In this document: positions 38,301 through 51,679 of the stretch, piece by piece | How the letters are laid out: every line of letters begins with the position of its first letter | Position numbering within the stretch: position 1 is the stretch's first letter | Source: Tubiluchus corallicola | Lineage: Eukaryota; Priapulida; Priapulimorpha; Priapulimorphida; Tubiluchidae | Length of the DNA: 64,000 bases | Direction: 5' to 3' | Assembly (NCBI GenBank): GCA_030141605.1 | Contig: JAQGDQ010002368.1 | Span: 930,001-994,000 of the forward strand | Position numbers and translations under genes: made by a program | Notes under the pieces: generated by a model | Database searches by the model: none | What the model saw: the letters and a program-made list of their open reading frames with translations, nothing else | What the model was told of the DNA's origin: nothing

Positions 38301-41300
38301 GAAAACTTTCTATACATTCTATAACTTTCAAATATTTTAATTTATTGTTTTTAATAAATAATAATCATTTATCATTTATAGCATAACGTAGTGGCAAAGC
38401 AAAGTACGAGGAAAATATTACAAAAAAATTTACGTAGATGTTACAAGTAGTTTACACCCTCAAGAATTTGTCACTTCAATTGAAAATTGGTTTTCTTAAT
38501 CAAACTTCGTTGAAAACAAAGCGCAATGTCACGTGTGTATAGTAATTCGAGATTCATTACGCGAAACTACGTTTCATGCCAATAAAATAATCTCATTTCG
38601 GAAATTTAAACAATATTTTCCTTAATGCCACCAGTATCCAAAATACTGTAAGCTACAAATGGGAAAAGTTTAATTAGTAATGTATTGTTCAATTTATTGT
38701 ACTTAATTGGACTATAAATGTCACCAATGTGATGTCTGCAGAAAATTTAAAGTTGCGTGTTCATTTATTTCTGCAATTTGCATCTGTCCCGTTTTTTATA
38801 TTCCTGATGCAATAATTTCTGTATAGTATTGTGTATAGTAGTCACATTCCATTTTATGTGGTTTGCAGCAGACTGTGATGTAAATGCTTGGTGTCGCCAT
38901 AGCCGCAACTGTGTAAGTATGAACATTCCCTAAATGAAAGCTTTATCAGTATTTACATCAGTATTTCTCTGATGGGCAACTCTTCGATGTTCGTTATAAA
39001 GAAAGTTTTATCTTCAGATCATCATGCAGAGTCTACTCCAGAGTTGTAATTACTGTGATCACTACAATTGCAAAAGTTAAGTAGCAACGAGCTTGATTAG
39101 TAAATGGATGGTAAATTTAATTAGTAAATGGTAACTGCCAGAAAACCTGCTTCTGGGTGTTTTCATCTGCCAGATGCCTTCATTGATGGAAAATAGATGT
39201 AATGTAATATGTAATCTGATAATATGTAATCTGGTGGAGAATAGATAATATGTAAGATGGAGAATAGATATACATGCAAACGTGCCTAAGTCACATCTGT
39301 CATTGTCACTTAAGTACCTACTTTTGGAGAATTATCAAATTAGGTCAGGTCGTTTCTAATATTGAACTAGGTTTCAGACCCACCACAAGTACTCAACAAA
39401 ACAGTAGACCCTGCAACTTGGTTCTGACTTCCAGTCGTCGAACAGAATAAAAAGTAATTTTGCTTTGATAATTTTGCTTAGGATATTCAAAACATGGAAC
39501 ATTTTTAACGGAAAAAATAATATAATGTATAAATAATTTGAATTTTTTGTTGAGCATTCATATACCATGAGTGAACTGCAATAATTTGTAGAATTATTAT
39601 AAATTTGGCATTTCTGCAGTTGGTAGCATGATCTATATGTGGGTCGTCAGTTATATTTGTCACTTTGCTGCCCTTGCTGTTCCGTGCTATATCGATCAGC
39701 ACAGTATTACTTATGCAATGTTTGTTCACTACATTAACCACACTTTAATCAAAATTTATTGCCAGCTTTCTCAATCCATTATCACATTTAATCACCCCTC
39801 AGCTTCCGCAGGCTTCTACGCACATGGTTTCCATTCACCTTGCGATCTTCCTCGTGATTACTGGCTGCGTTTTTCTTTGTAAAAGTGACTGTGAGCTGTA
39901 ATAGCAGTAATTATTTTTGACTACACCTATCAGCAGGGCATTGTTTGCGGAAAAGCGCCTGACACAATCTATTTTTTGCGGCCTTTGCATGACTGGTTTA
40001 TATATGTGTGAATGTCAAAACGCTATGAGTCTCGCCAAATGTAGAAGTCTCAGAAAATGCATTTTATGGGTAATATGAGACAATAGCGAATAGCTGAGTG
40101 GTCACAGTGTGTGCTTAACAGCTGAATCAACAGACTGTACGATTACTGATTTACAAATGTCAATGAAAAGTGACAGTTTACATGTAAAATAGTATTCTGG
40201 TATAGGTTTTTCCAATTTTTTTCGAATATAACTATTGAGTAGGGTAAACCATAGTTGGTATCAGGCCAGTTTTCCAGATCGTTTACCCCACGCTGTTAGC
40301 TGGCGTGTATGCGTCTGAGAAAATTTCCGGCTATTAAGCCATTCTTCAGAATAATAAATGCTGATTTTTTTCAACAAATTGGCGCTTAGTAAGAAACTTG
40401 TGAACAAAACTGATTCAATTAATACTTAAGTACTAAAACTTATAATATTACATGAGTTCTATGACCCTTTTATCTTGCAAAAATATCCTCAGTGGCTATC
40501 CGTTACCCATTTCAAGCACAAGCATTTCACAAGTATTTCCAGTACTGGTGCTAACTCAGTTAAATTCAAAAGATTGTGTGTTCTGAAAAATCTCAACTGT
40601 CCAACTTCGAAGGGGGTTCGTTTGCATGTGCGTGAAAATAAGCTGTTTCTTGAGCTCTACACGCGGCCGACCTTGTGCTAATCGACGTATTGATATTTGC
40701 TTCTGGTGCACATCTCGCAGACTTCAACACTGATGGAAGGAATGAGCCATTATATAAAACGTGATTGCAACAAATACTCGGCGTCCATGCACGCGACTAA
40801 TTGGACCATTCACTGGAATATGTAAAAATTTTCTGTGCAATTAGCAGCTAATCACTGAACGTAATTTCAATTGCATTTCTTATCTTCGATTTTATGGTTG
40901 TTTTAATGGCCGTGTTTAGGAAAAACGAAGTCACTCAATATTTGGTAAGGAGCATGCGCAATAGAATAGATAGACTAAAGGACATGGTCTGTGCCGATAG
41001 GTTAACAATACAAAATAGTCAGTATGGATGGGTTGCTGTTGCTGTTCATATTGTTGTACCCATTAGTAAGGATTTTGCAAAACCTGAAAAGTTGGTGTAA
41101 TCAAGGATGGTTTTGCACTGAGCAGTTCCTTACCGCATGTCACCTGTTATATGTAGTTATAAAATGTCGAAAGACCGCAAAACAAAATTGCAGTAAAACA
41201 AAGTTGAAAATTAAAGGGCAAAATGGCCATAAGGTAGAAATTTATATGGAAATTATGTGAAGATGGTTCTGCCCAATTTTCTATCCAAGGGCGTTTTGTT

Positions 41301-44300
41301 CCACATTAGGTACATTTTTTGATCACTTTGCTTGCCAATGACTGTTTTTGTGCTTATAATCCTACGTACCAATCTTTTCTTCAGTTTCTTTTACGTTCTT
41401 TTATTTATGTCGCGCATTTCACTTTACAAATTTCCTTCATTTTTCCTACACCTGTATCACACACACTTTGTCCCTGAATCGCACACCTGTAACCTGTAAC
41501 TGAATTAATCAGCGGTCTCCTTTTAAATGACTGATATCTCCAGCAGCCATGCATTATGGTTCATTTCTTGCAATAATCAGTTTGTTCCCTCAGAGCCACT
41601 TAAAAGGTTTGTGGACCTTATCGGGAATGATTTCTGTATTTCCTTGATGGAACTGACTGAAATGAGTTTAACAGCACTTTACCCAGATCAAGCGTCAAAT
41701 GCCGGCAAGAAAACATTTCTGTACAACTGACGATCGAAGGACTGCTGCAAGAGGCAAGCTCTGTTTTTGCAAACTTGCATGTACATGTATGATATTCAAA
41801 GAGTCTTCAACTTTTGAGAAATTTCATTATCCTTATAAAATGCAGATTTTTTTATTGTTTATAGCAATTGAACAATAATTACGCTCGCTGCACTGTTGTA
41901 TACAGTGTTTTCTTGTAGTACTTGTAAAAGGTGAACTTTATTTTATTGTACTCAAGAAATTGTTATGTTATTGTATTGTTTTGTAAAACAATTTGTTCTT
42001 TCCGATTCGCACAAAAAAAAACAACTGCAAAGCTTTTAGTTGAAGCAGACTGGGATGCCCGGTAATGTGAATTTGCTCAGAAATCGGACTACCTGAACGG
42101 AAATAAATAACCAATGATAAAGTTTCTTGGGGGATTTTGACAAATCGTATCAAGCAAAAGCATAGCCCAAGTTACCAACTTCTGATCTTCGTTTTTGCTT
42201 CCAAGGTTAGACGTTGTGTGAGAATTTTTAGTTTTTAGGTGCATCTCAAAATTAGTATTCACGGCTTGCTGCTCTTTTTGACGTTCCGAGCGAACCTTTG
42301 AGGTACATTTATGTGTGTAAAACGGTGCCTTGAACATCTGTTTCTTAATGACGAGTAGAATGCAGATGTGCTGATTTTGATGAAATATTTATTGGGTGCA
42401 TTCTGAATTATTCATTTCAAATCCACAATGTCAAAACAATGTGGATATGTCCAAAGGAATAATCCGAAGAGCAGCTATCCTAACTTAGTTGTCTCCAAGG
42501 AGTTCTAATTTGTTTTTTTAAATACATCTTTCAGTCACAATCTTCTAGCACCGTTCTAGCACGTTCTTTGAGCACCCTTCTCACACGTACCATGTTTCAA
42601 GATAGAAAACTGAAATACTGAAGCAATTTCAACTGAGCATCTTTGAATTACCGTTTACTCTTATAAATACTAACATTTCAACGAAAAATTGTTAGCGTCG
42701 TATTTATATAGTTTGGAGATAATGGTCACAAGTTCATATAAATAAAATAAAATTCCTGGCACTTTACCAAATTTTAAAAATTTGTGTAATTTTATCAAAT
42801 ATTATTTAATGCAAGGGGGACTTCTTGGTTTGCATGTATGAATAGCAGGTTTCTGAATACAAAACTTGTACTCGAAATCGAAATGCACAACCTATATATC
42901 CCTTCATCATTACACATCATCGCTACTTCACGACGTCTATCGTAATAATGTACTAAAATCTTTACTAAAGTTATTGTATTAAACATTAATGTACTTTGGA
43001 ATTTGACACTCAGTTTCGCACATTTAGTTACATTCAACTTTTGACATATATTTTGAGCTATGACAACACAGCTCCTTGAAGATGGCTGTTTGGGAACATC
43101 TAAAACTTGGAAGCTATTAAACAGCATAGATACTGAATACAATTCATATAACTTATACAGCTTATCTTTTATGTGGTATTGTTGATGCAAATGCGGTCAG
43201 CGTAAATTATCTGAGAAACTGTGCTTATCTAGGGTATAATAAGTACACTAGTCTAGCTCCCCTGACGTACTTGCTTCTGAATATCGCCATTAAGTCTTAC
43301 TCTTCTAGTGTATTGATCACGTCAATTGTATATGAACATTGCTGTTTATGACTTCTATATTCCGTAATTACTGGTGACATGCTGGTGGAACTGGTGGCCC
43401 CGCGGCAAGTATGCCGGAGTATATCGGAGACAGGCATAGTGAAGCCACAGAAATTTTTTTAGCAAGAATAAAAAGCAGAAATTACTATAGTTTGTAGCCT
43501 GTTCATTAACTGATGTTGTATTAATGAGAGTTGCATAAAATCGCCACACGATAAAAATGTAATCAAACAGTACACCTGACTATAAAGGTACGTTGCTAAG
43601 CAAATTATCAATGTGGAATACATGTTTTTCATCTAAGCCACACATACAGTTCGTAAAACATCAGTTTACTTTTTCCTCAGCTTTCTCAACTTGTTGACAT
43701 GAAAGTCAATTTATAGACCCAGTGACATGCAAACGAATTTTTCCACTCGTCTAATAGGATTTTTCCAATTCTGATTTCCGATTTCGCTGATATATGTGCA
43801 TATCGTGTATCTATTTGAATTTCGTCTCACTGCACTGGCAATATTGCCGTGCTACAAGTTACTATAAAATGGCTAGTGAGTGTTACCGCAATTATTTCAC
43901 ATAACTTTCATTATAGTCACAGAATTTTTTCTGGAACCATATTTCATTATTAGGTTAAGTTTGGCTTGCAGAGGAGCCAAAATTGGATGCATATCCTAGT
44001 GCAACCTTTTTTCCTTCTTGATGGCTGTATCTGCATTTGATGGAAATTGGAAAATATTTAGGTTTGCGTAAGGTGCATTTTACTGGGAAGTTCCAACTGT
44101 TTCGCCTTTACTGCATACTTTCTCCTTGCTTTGCGGAGATACACCTTGTCGGCGTCTCAGCCATGGAAGTTGTAAAAGCAATATGATGCGGCAATCCAAC
44201 CATAAAACAGGCTCTTGATTGCTGCTTTTACAAGACGTCATTGCTTTTCTGTATGTTTTTAGTCTCTGGTGCACGTGCGTGCTCATTCACGCGACAAAAC

Positions 44301-45200
44301 AAGAGTATACTTGCAATTCCGTGCATATGGCTTCTCAGATTTGAAATCCACTGGTTTGTAATAATTGAGAGAACAATGTTGAATATTATTATATATTATT
44401 GAATTTGCTGCTTTTAGTTGTTTCTAATCAAACCGGCAGTAATATTTTTCATGTAACTGAATAAGTGAAATTAATTACTTAGGTGTGATGGTTGAAAGTA
44501 ACGATTAAACATATGCGTCACGACTTCACCAATTAAAAGAAATGGCAATAAGACCTCAAACGTATTCAACAACAGCACACTGACCGTAGGATCGCCATTT
44601 TAAAGGAAGCTTTTCAATCCAAAGCCATTTAACTGTCAGTGAGCTGCATAAGAATTAATCGGAATTTACTCGCGTCATTGCTCTTAATCGTTAATAAATT
44701 CCGTTATTGTGTATAAGAGAACGATTTTTCGGGCTTGGGTTTTCAGTGTTTCTTCAGTTTTTATACGTACGCTGGACTGCACATGCAAAAAACTCTCCAG
44801 GAAATGAAAAATGTAGACGCAATTAGTATGTGCTGTTTAAGCAAATTACACAAACATTAAACACTCTTTGAATACCCTGTAATGCTTTATTCATTAATCT
44901 GTCTTCCTTTCACTAAATGGTTAATCTGTCTTCCTCACACTAAATGAGCATGATAGTAATAGAGTATCAGAAAAACAATTTTCCTGGGTTTGTGGTCGTT
45001 TGGCCAGCAATATCCTAACTGAGAAGTAAAAACAACTTTGCCAGCTTATTAATACAAGCTGTAGAAGTAATTGTTTTATGTAATTAACTAACCTTACCAA
45101 AATCCTATAGTTTTTTTTATAATTCCACTGCACTTTGTTTTTTTTTGTATATGTATTCTGTAGCTTCACACATCTCTGCTAAATTTACTCTAATAATAAT
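29321..45200. other. ~16 kb with no recognisable gene
   Basis: AT-rich, apparently unique DNA with many stops in every frame. The longest open frames (for example 131 codons on the minus strand at 42795-43190 and 84 codons at 39628-39882) show no family motif and no splice-consistent neighbours. It may be intergenic, or hold long introns of the CDK5RAP1 gene whose upstream exons are missing. One small inverted repeat at 36240-36259 is listed separately. Confidence 0.45.
36240..36259. other. Perfect inverted repeat, 9 bp arms
   Basis: GTAGGCGGA, AA, TCCGCCTAC: a GC-rich perfect inverted repeat with a 2 bp centre in an otherwise AT-rich stretch. The 2-nt loop is too tight for a stable RNA hairpin without opening a base pair, so a binding site or chance is as likely. 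There is no context for a terminator. Confidence 0.7.
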
Positions 45201-45425
45201 TAGTTTAGTTTAGTTTAGTTGAGTTGAGTTGAGTTGAGTTGAGTTGAGTTGAGTTGAGTTGAGTTGAGTTGAGTTGAGTTGAGTTGCGTTGCGTTGCGTT
45301 GCGTTGCGTTGCGTTGCGTTGCGTTGCGTTGCGTTGCGTTGCGTTGCGTTGCGTTGAGTTGAGTTGAGTTGAGTTGAGTTGAGTTGAGTTGAGTTGAGTT
45401 TAGTTTAGTTTAGTTTAGTTTAGTT
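45201..45425. repeat. Symmetric mosaic pentanucleotide array, 45 units
   Basis: Read in 5 bp units the array is TAGTT x4, GAGTT x13, GCGTT x14, GAGTT x9, TAGTT x5, with no other unit and no phase break. The two inner unit types each differ by one base from the next outer type, so the array is nested around its centre. It lies in gene-poor DNA. Confidence 0.97.
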
Positions 45426-45849
45426 TATGTGGTATATGACCAACAAGGCCAGCCAAAATACGTTTTACAGAAACCACATCAGTTTGCGTGCACATTCAAG
45501 AGTAAACAGCACATTGCATCATTACATCAGATGACTGCATAATATTGGATAACTTCTTTTCGTTACTAAGCGTTATATAACTTAGATATAGTTCACTTAT
45601 ATAATTATTTCAAACGTTACGTGCTACTGCGTGTTTTGAACAATGAAATAAAAATATTTGTCTTCTACAACGTTACAGGTTTCACAAAGACGATTCCTAA
45701 ACTGCGTCCGCTAGGTTCTAAGTTTATGATTTTATGTCTTTAATATTTTTATCATTTAATAAGGAAGATTCGAATACAAACTCGGACTTGTTGATAAAAG
45801 TGCAATTTAGACATATTTGTTAGAGATTGTCGTCAGGTTATTCAAAAGT
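45426..45849. other. Spacer, nothing recognised
   Basis: Between the pentanucleotide array and a retroelement relic. No coding or repeat signal was seen. Confidence 0.4.
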
Positions 45850-46680
45850 TAGCTTTAACTCATCCTTCAGCAAGACAGACAGTATTAGAATAAAGCGCTA
45901 TTGAGTCAGCATTTAGCAGTTGATCCAAATTTATCCTATTTAACATCAATTTCGACGACCTGTACCAAAGAACATTTAAAGTTTTGCTAAAGTGGTATCT
46001 TGGTTGCATAGTCGTGTTTGTGGAAAAGAAATACCCGAAGCCAATATTTAACAACTCTACAAGAAATATCTAAATTTATCTGATATCTTCCTAATGCTCC
46101 AACCATGGCTGGAGTAGGAGTTGTCAGCACCTAAAATTGCTTTATAATATTTAAGAAAAGGGTTTCAAGAACAGCAAAATATTTCATACCACAGATTTCA
46201 CATCCATAACATAGGATGGGTTTGGCATATATGTTAAAGAAAGGTATTTGCAAAGTTGGCTTCAAAATACCCAAATGTTTTTGATTTACTCAGTAAAGAA
46301 AATACTACTTCGTTGCCTTGCGAGGCAGGATAATTTACAGATTCATTAAATTAATCATTTGGATTAAAATATACGCCAATGCATTCGTGCTCGACATATT
46401 GTTTTATTAATGTGCCGTAGCAAAAGAAATCCTGTTGGTGATTCAACAAAAGTACTCTTTTCAAATATTAAAATTTCAATCTCACTGGATTTGACAGTTT
46501 AGACTCCATTTTCTACAATGGCTGTTCAGTAGCTTTAACTGATGTAGCAAACCCTTCTTAGTTACAATAATTAAAACGAGATCATCTGTAAACATGTCAT
46601 TAATTAGTATTATGCCATCAGAATCTTGTACATTTTTTATAGACACTCATCTAAATCAATAAAATACAATAAAAACAGCA
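45850..46680 (-). mobile_element. Decayed non-LTR retrotransposon RT with FTDD in place of YADD
   Basis: The minus strand reads DSDGIILINDMFTDDLVLII, then VTKKGLLHQLKLLNSHCRKW, which is the catalytic palm region of a non-LTR reverse transcriptase with FTDD where Y/FADD is expected. Further on come FFNIYAKPILCYGCEICGMK with YFAVLETLSLKYYKAILGAD, the usual block after the catalytic core. Many stops and frame changes interrupt it, so it is inactive. It differs from the element at 8666-10453, which begins after this motif. Its limits are approximate. Confidence 0.72.
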
Positions 46681-48019
46681 TGAGTGACAGAGTACAGCAT
46701 TAAAGTACACCAAATTCAACCAAAAAATACTCAATTAAACCAGGATCAGCTAACACAACTTCGTGTATGTGTAAATGCAGCTGAGCAGCATGCAATTTCC
46801 TTGATATTGGCCTTTTTCTTAAACAGTTTTGTCGTTGTTTTCTTTTGTAATAAAAATAGCTAACTGGACATCTCTATTATCTGTATTTAATTGAAATTTA
46901 CGCATACTTTATTTTTTAATTTTCTTTTTGGGACTGTACGTTCATAATCGAGCAATTTTTTAAAAAATTTTTGCATTATGCCCGGATTGGAAAATTTTCT
47001 GCTGTACTTATTTAATACCAGCTGCTACAGCTGGAAAAATAATTTCTTATACGCCAGATACAGTACTTAAGGTGCTATACTTACTACCTGATTTTATATT
47101 TGACAATTTTGGATTGGCGTTGTTTCATTGCTTGGAAAATATGTTTTAATAATTATTGGCCAGAGGGTTGAAGTCGGGCTTGAGCATTGTCCCACACAAT
47201 TGTTTTATCCAACGGACACATATTTTTTCTGCTCCTCATATTACATCTCTTGTGCTTGTGTATTTTCATTTTTTCAGCAAACATAAACAGAAACATAAAA
47301 GAGAAAAATCTACATGCATATCAATAAAATTTTGGTACAGAATGTTGAAGACAATAACATACAGTTAATTGCTGAACAGCCTGTCGGCTGACGATAAATA
47401 AATCTCCCGGTATTTTCACTATTGCCAATTCTACCCTTTAAAATGCTAAATCTTGCTTCACAGGTGCAAAATTCCATAAGTTGCATGACAAAGCTCAGCA
47501 AGTTGCCGGCCTTGTGTATTAGTAATTTTATCCTCGTTAAACCTATCCGGGAACAAATTTACGTCATACAAATGAAAATGAGGATATGGAATTGTGGTGA
47601 AGTTTTGCTCACTAGCAGTTTCTTCATCTAAAATGAAATCATTCGAATTTGCTGTTTGTTTAGTTATTGAAATCACCACTGATGACATCATTAGGTAACT
47701 GCAATACAGTAGATCTGGTGTAGGATTTACTACTTAGAATTTATGCAAATTAAGCAAAATATAACATTTTTAGGTAATTCAGACGAGTTGAATTTGAACC
47801 TCGCAATGTTTGGATGCGTGGTTTTGACAATTTCATAGATTGAACTTAAACCAGAACAATGAAGCAATTCAAATCCACCTGCAATTCTTTACTTTTCACG
47901 TTCTGAACCAAAAACATTTGTATCATAACCCGATTTGTTAAACGACGCACCGTCTGATAATCAAGTTTCTACTAAGCCAACGAAGTCAGGCTTACATATT
48001 AGTCCGTGGGACAAAAACC
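46681..48019. other. Spacer, no gene seen
   Basis: May contain more of the decayed retroelement at its left edge. The rest shows only short open frames without resemblance. Confidence 0.4.
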
Positions 48020-48460
48020 ATGGTCTTGTAACAAGGTCTGTTATTGGGTACCCTTTATACCGTTATCTTGGTTGGTGTCCACTGCTGCCTGTCCCGACTT
48101 TCAACAGTTAAAGTTAAACTAGTTAAAGTTTCGATCCAAGTTCAATCAAAACACCTCTATAAAGTGACGTGCATTAAGATCCATTGCTCTAAGTTAGTTT
48201 ATTCCTACTATGATTGTGTCCACACTATTTTTGTTCTAGCTTCTAACTTAACTTATTACAAATCACTTCCTACTCTTCCATGTTTTTCACATGCAGTGCA
48301 GAGTCTTGAATCAATCCAATCACTGAGATTTTCAAACGCCATTTTTCTCGAAAAATTCTTGCTACAAAATCTCTGCAGCGGTCTGTCGTTTGTCATTAAT
48401 AATGCCTCGTCACATTGAAAATGTTATTACAGGCCCTTATTAATGTCGCCATTCTCTTTT
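48020..48460. repeat. 441 bp direct repeat, left copy
   Basis: Matches 48940-49380 base for base at an offset of 920, apart from about five substitutions. It starts ATGGTCTTGTAACAAGGTCT and ends GTCGCCATTCTCTTTT. A 124-codon open frame (48044-48418) exists in both copies, but 3 of the 5 differences change the amino acid and the frame resembles nothing, so coding is not supported. Confidence 0.93.
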
Positions 48461-48939
48461 CACTGGAGCGTCTGCGTGTTTGCATAATGTCAGCAAACGA
48501 ACTGAACGTGTTTTTCAAGGTGTGCTTCATTGTGTTTGATTTTTAAGCATTAAATATTACACAAATAGTTTTCTAATAACTGAGAAAATCAAAATTGTTA
48601 AACACGTTTACATTCAGGGAATATAGCCGTTACAATACAGTAAACAGTATGGCGAACCTTATGATTGCAAAGACTTATTTTGTGATTTTTTTTGTATAAT
48701 ATGGAGGTAACAAAAAATACTACTTTTGTTCACCTTAGATGCAACTGAATTGGATCACTTGGTCCATTTATTAACTTTACTAGAACGAATCTTTTCTGAA
48801 GTAAAATTATTAGTCATTAGTAAATATAGCTTATTCATACAGAAAAGTAAAAATTTTTTGCAATAACAGTATTCCTTGGGACAAAAGTCAATTTGTGCTG
48901 TTTGCCTGTTCATCAACCATTTGTTTTCCTTAGAAGACG
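48461..48939. other. 479 bp between the direct repeats
   Basis: AT-rich, not part of the repeat, with no ORF of note. If the repeats were LTR-like this would be a very short interior. No primer-binding site or polypurine tract was recognised. Confidence 0.4.
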
Positions 48940-49380
48940 ATGGTCTTGTAACAAGGTCTGTTATTGAGTACCCTTTATACCGTTATCTTGGTTGGTGTCC
49001 ACTGCTGCCTGTCCCGACTTTCAACAGTTAAAGTTAAACTAGTTAAAGTTTCGATCCAAGTTCAATCAAAACACCTCTATAAAGTGACGTGCATTAAGAT
49101 CCATTGCTCTAAGTTAGTTTATTCCTACTATGATTGTGTCCACACTATTTTTGTTCTAGCTTCTAACTTAACTTATTACATATCACTTCCTACTCTTCCA
49201 TGTTTTTCACATGCAGTGCAGAGTCTTGAATCAATCCAATCACTGAGATTTTCAAACGCTATTTTTCTCGAAAAATACTTGCTACAAAATCTCTGCAGCG
49301 GTCTGTCGTTTGTCATTAATAATGCCTCGTCACATTGAAAATGTTATTATAGGCCCTTATTAATGTCGCCATTCTCTTTT
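48940..49380. repeat. 441 bp direct repeat, right copy
   Basis: Second copy of the 48020-48460 unit, about 99 per cent identical. The repeat ends are sharp on both sides (left flanks ...AAACC and ...GACG, right flanks CACTGG and ACGTAC), so duplication or insertion boundaries are well defined. No TG...CA LTR ends or inverted repeats were seen. Confidence 0.93.
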
Positions 49381-50069
49381 ACGTACGCTGTTACGACGCA
49401 GTAGCCCCCCCTGCCTAGATTGCATTTGACCGATTATTTTATATGCAATTTGACATTGCATGTCGGTATCTAGATTTCTACGGCAGTTCCTGCGTAAAGT
49501 GGATAACTGGAACCTAGCACACTGTCAAGGGTAGTCCTCTAAGATGGGGGCACTGGACCGGCATTCTGGGAGGTCACCCATCTACTTGCTGTCAGTGTCT
49601 GTCACACTCGGATTGTGCTTCACACATGCTGACGAGTCAATCATTCTCCGTGCCACACAAAATTTCCATTTCACAACACACGCTAAGCATGAAAGATCTA
49701 TTCTCGAATATGGTCGCTTCCCAGTGTGCAAAAATGTCTTACGTTTACCGAACATTCGCTAATATGTTAATATTAACCGAGACATCAATTGACATAACTT
49801 TGGGGCATCTTTATTGACTGTGCCGTTGCTGTCTACTTCAATGCATTACTGTTTAAATCCACTCTGCTGTTGTGTCTCTCTGGGGGGACATCTTGCATGA
49901 CTGATCATCTGCATGGCAATTCATCATATCTTCATGTCGGCTTGACATTGGGATGTACATAGATAAGAATATTTGCCGTCTTATTTGTGGTCGCCGCAAG
50001 TTAAGTAGAGGCGGCACTGTTTTATTTGGAATCCGTAAGGTAACGCAATATTGGCTTCCCACGCAACAG
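49381..50069. other. Spacer, no gene seen
   Basis: Somewhat less AT-rich than its surroundings. Only short overlapping open frames without resemblance. Confidence 0.4.

Positions 50070-50158
<89 letters not shown>
50070..50158. repeat. Compound (CT)n(TA)n microsatellite
   Basis: About ten CT units (50070-50090) run directly into about 34 TA units (50091-50158). Tyr-Ile repeat frames across it are artefacts. Confidence 0.97.
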
Positions 50159-50161
<3 letters not shown>

Positions 50162-51679
50162 CGTACGTAAAAGAGAATGGCGACATATATATATATAAAC
50201 TTGGGACAAACCCACAAAGCATAATTCTTGCTGTTATTAATCTATAAGTTACTTTCACAATTTGTATTGAAAAGCATAAGATGTTGTGTCCTTCCGTTGG
50301 CAGAACGGTATATTACGCGACCACTCGCGCTGAGCTTTGTCTGTTCTTGCTGTTTGACACCTCAGCATTGTCTATAGTTGACGTAATGGGCATATGATGA
50401 TGTCCTCACTGCGAGCAATCTCGCATCATCAACTTCAGCAACAAGAAATTGTCAAAATTGTGCATTCGTTCAGTATTTGACAGCGTCGGTGTTTCGGCAC
50501 TCGCTATTTTTTAACTAAATGACGATTATACAAATCGGGGTAAACGCGCACCATTATTTATATGATGTTAATTTATCAAAGCGTTAACAAATTATATCAT
50601 CTAAAAATGTCTGACTTTAAATGAAATGCACTGTATGTTTGCCATTCTTCGCTCATCCTATATAATAAATAACATTTTGAATTTTCATGCAACACTTCGT
50701 GTTTGGGGAGAATTGCATCATTGCAGTACAGATTTAAACGTATGGGTTTTGCTTACTTTTGCACTGTACGAATACCGAATCCGATTCAAATGCGAAATGC
50801 ATTTGACTTACATTGTATGTTTTTCATGCAAAATTTGCCTTGTCGTTGAGTATACAGTAGAACACAATGTATAGCGTTGCCGTAAGAAAAGGTAAATTTC
50901 TTATTTAAGTAGCAAAACTGTAGCAAGCGTGGGCTGTGTGATTTTGGATAACAAATTTCTAAACTTCAAGCTTGACTAAGGAACCCAGTTATTACACGTA
51001 AAGCCCTGGTTCCTTTACTCTAAAATCAGAATAGATAGATTCGTTTTTCTCATTTTAAAGCTCATTCTACCTCCCTTCTCTCTTCCTGTCTATAAAATGT
51101 GCTTGAATCACCTGGGCTGCATTTCGTAATATTACTGTGAGCTTGCTGTGAAAATTATCGCGCAAATTGCAACATTAATCAATAAGAAGCATCTCCGATC
51201 ATATAATTATGCTCATGGTAATGAATAAATTGGATTCGCGGCACCATTTAACGCATGATTATGAAAACACCGCTGCTTTTTCTGGACAAATTTCGCTTCT
51301 GAGTTTTTCAGATAAGACATTTTCTTGGTAACAGTGTCATTTGTCCGTTTTCAAAAAGTGTGACAAAAACGTGACGAGTCTGCCCACCTATACGTATAGG
51401 AAAGAATTATTGTAATTGTCTAATTTACTTTTACTATAATTTCAATAAGTATGTTTTGATCTGCCGTAGACCTAAATTAAATGGCAGTTCGTGTTTTCGT
51501 GAATAATTATATTAGAACTAGAGAAACATTTCATGTTATTGCAATTATCCATGTGAATGATTAATTAATCTAACGGAAGGAGGAGAATTTAGGCTAACTT
51601 TTTTACTCACATTCATAATACATATTTTGCAAAATACAAATATATGTACACACTAGTCACAGTGTAGTGCTAGTGTTGT
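50159..51679. other. Spacer, no gene seen
   Basis: No coding signal or structured repeat was recognised. Confidence 0.4.

Noticed and set aside
42795-43190. 131-codon minus-strand open frame
   Set aside because: No domain, signal or splice context was recognised. This length can occur by chance in 64 kb.
45201-45425. Interstitial telomere repeat
   Set aside because: Units are 5 bp TAGTT/GAGTT/GCGTT, not TTAGGG or another known telomere motif, and they lie in the middle of the window.
48044-49338. Two 124-codon open frames as a duplicated gene
   Set aside because: They arise because the 441 bp unit is duplicated. Three of five differences change the amino acid, the peptide resembles nothing, and no gene-like splice context is seen.
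49953-50258. Tyr-Ile-rich frames on both strands
   Set aside because: They are translations of the TA microsatellite.
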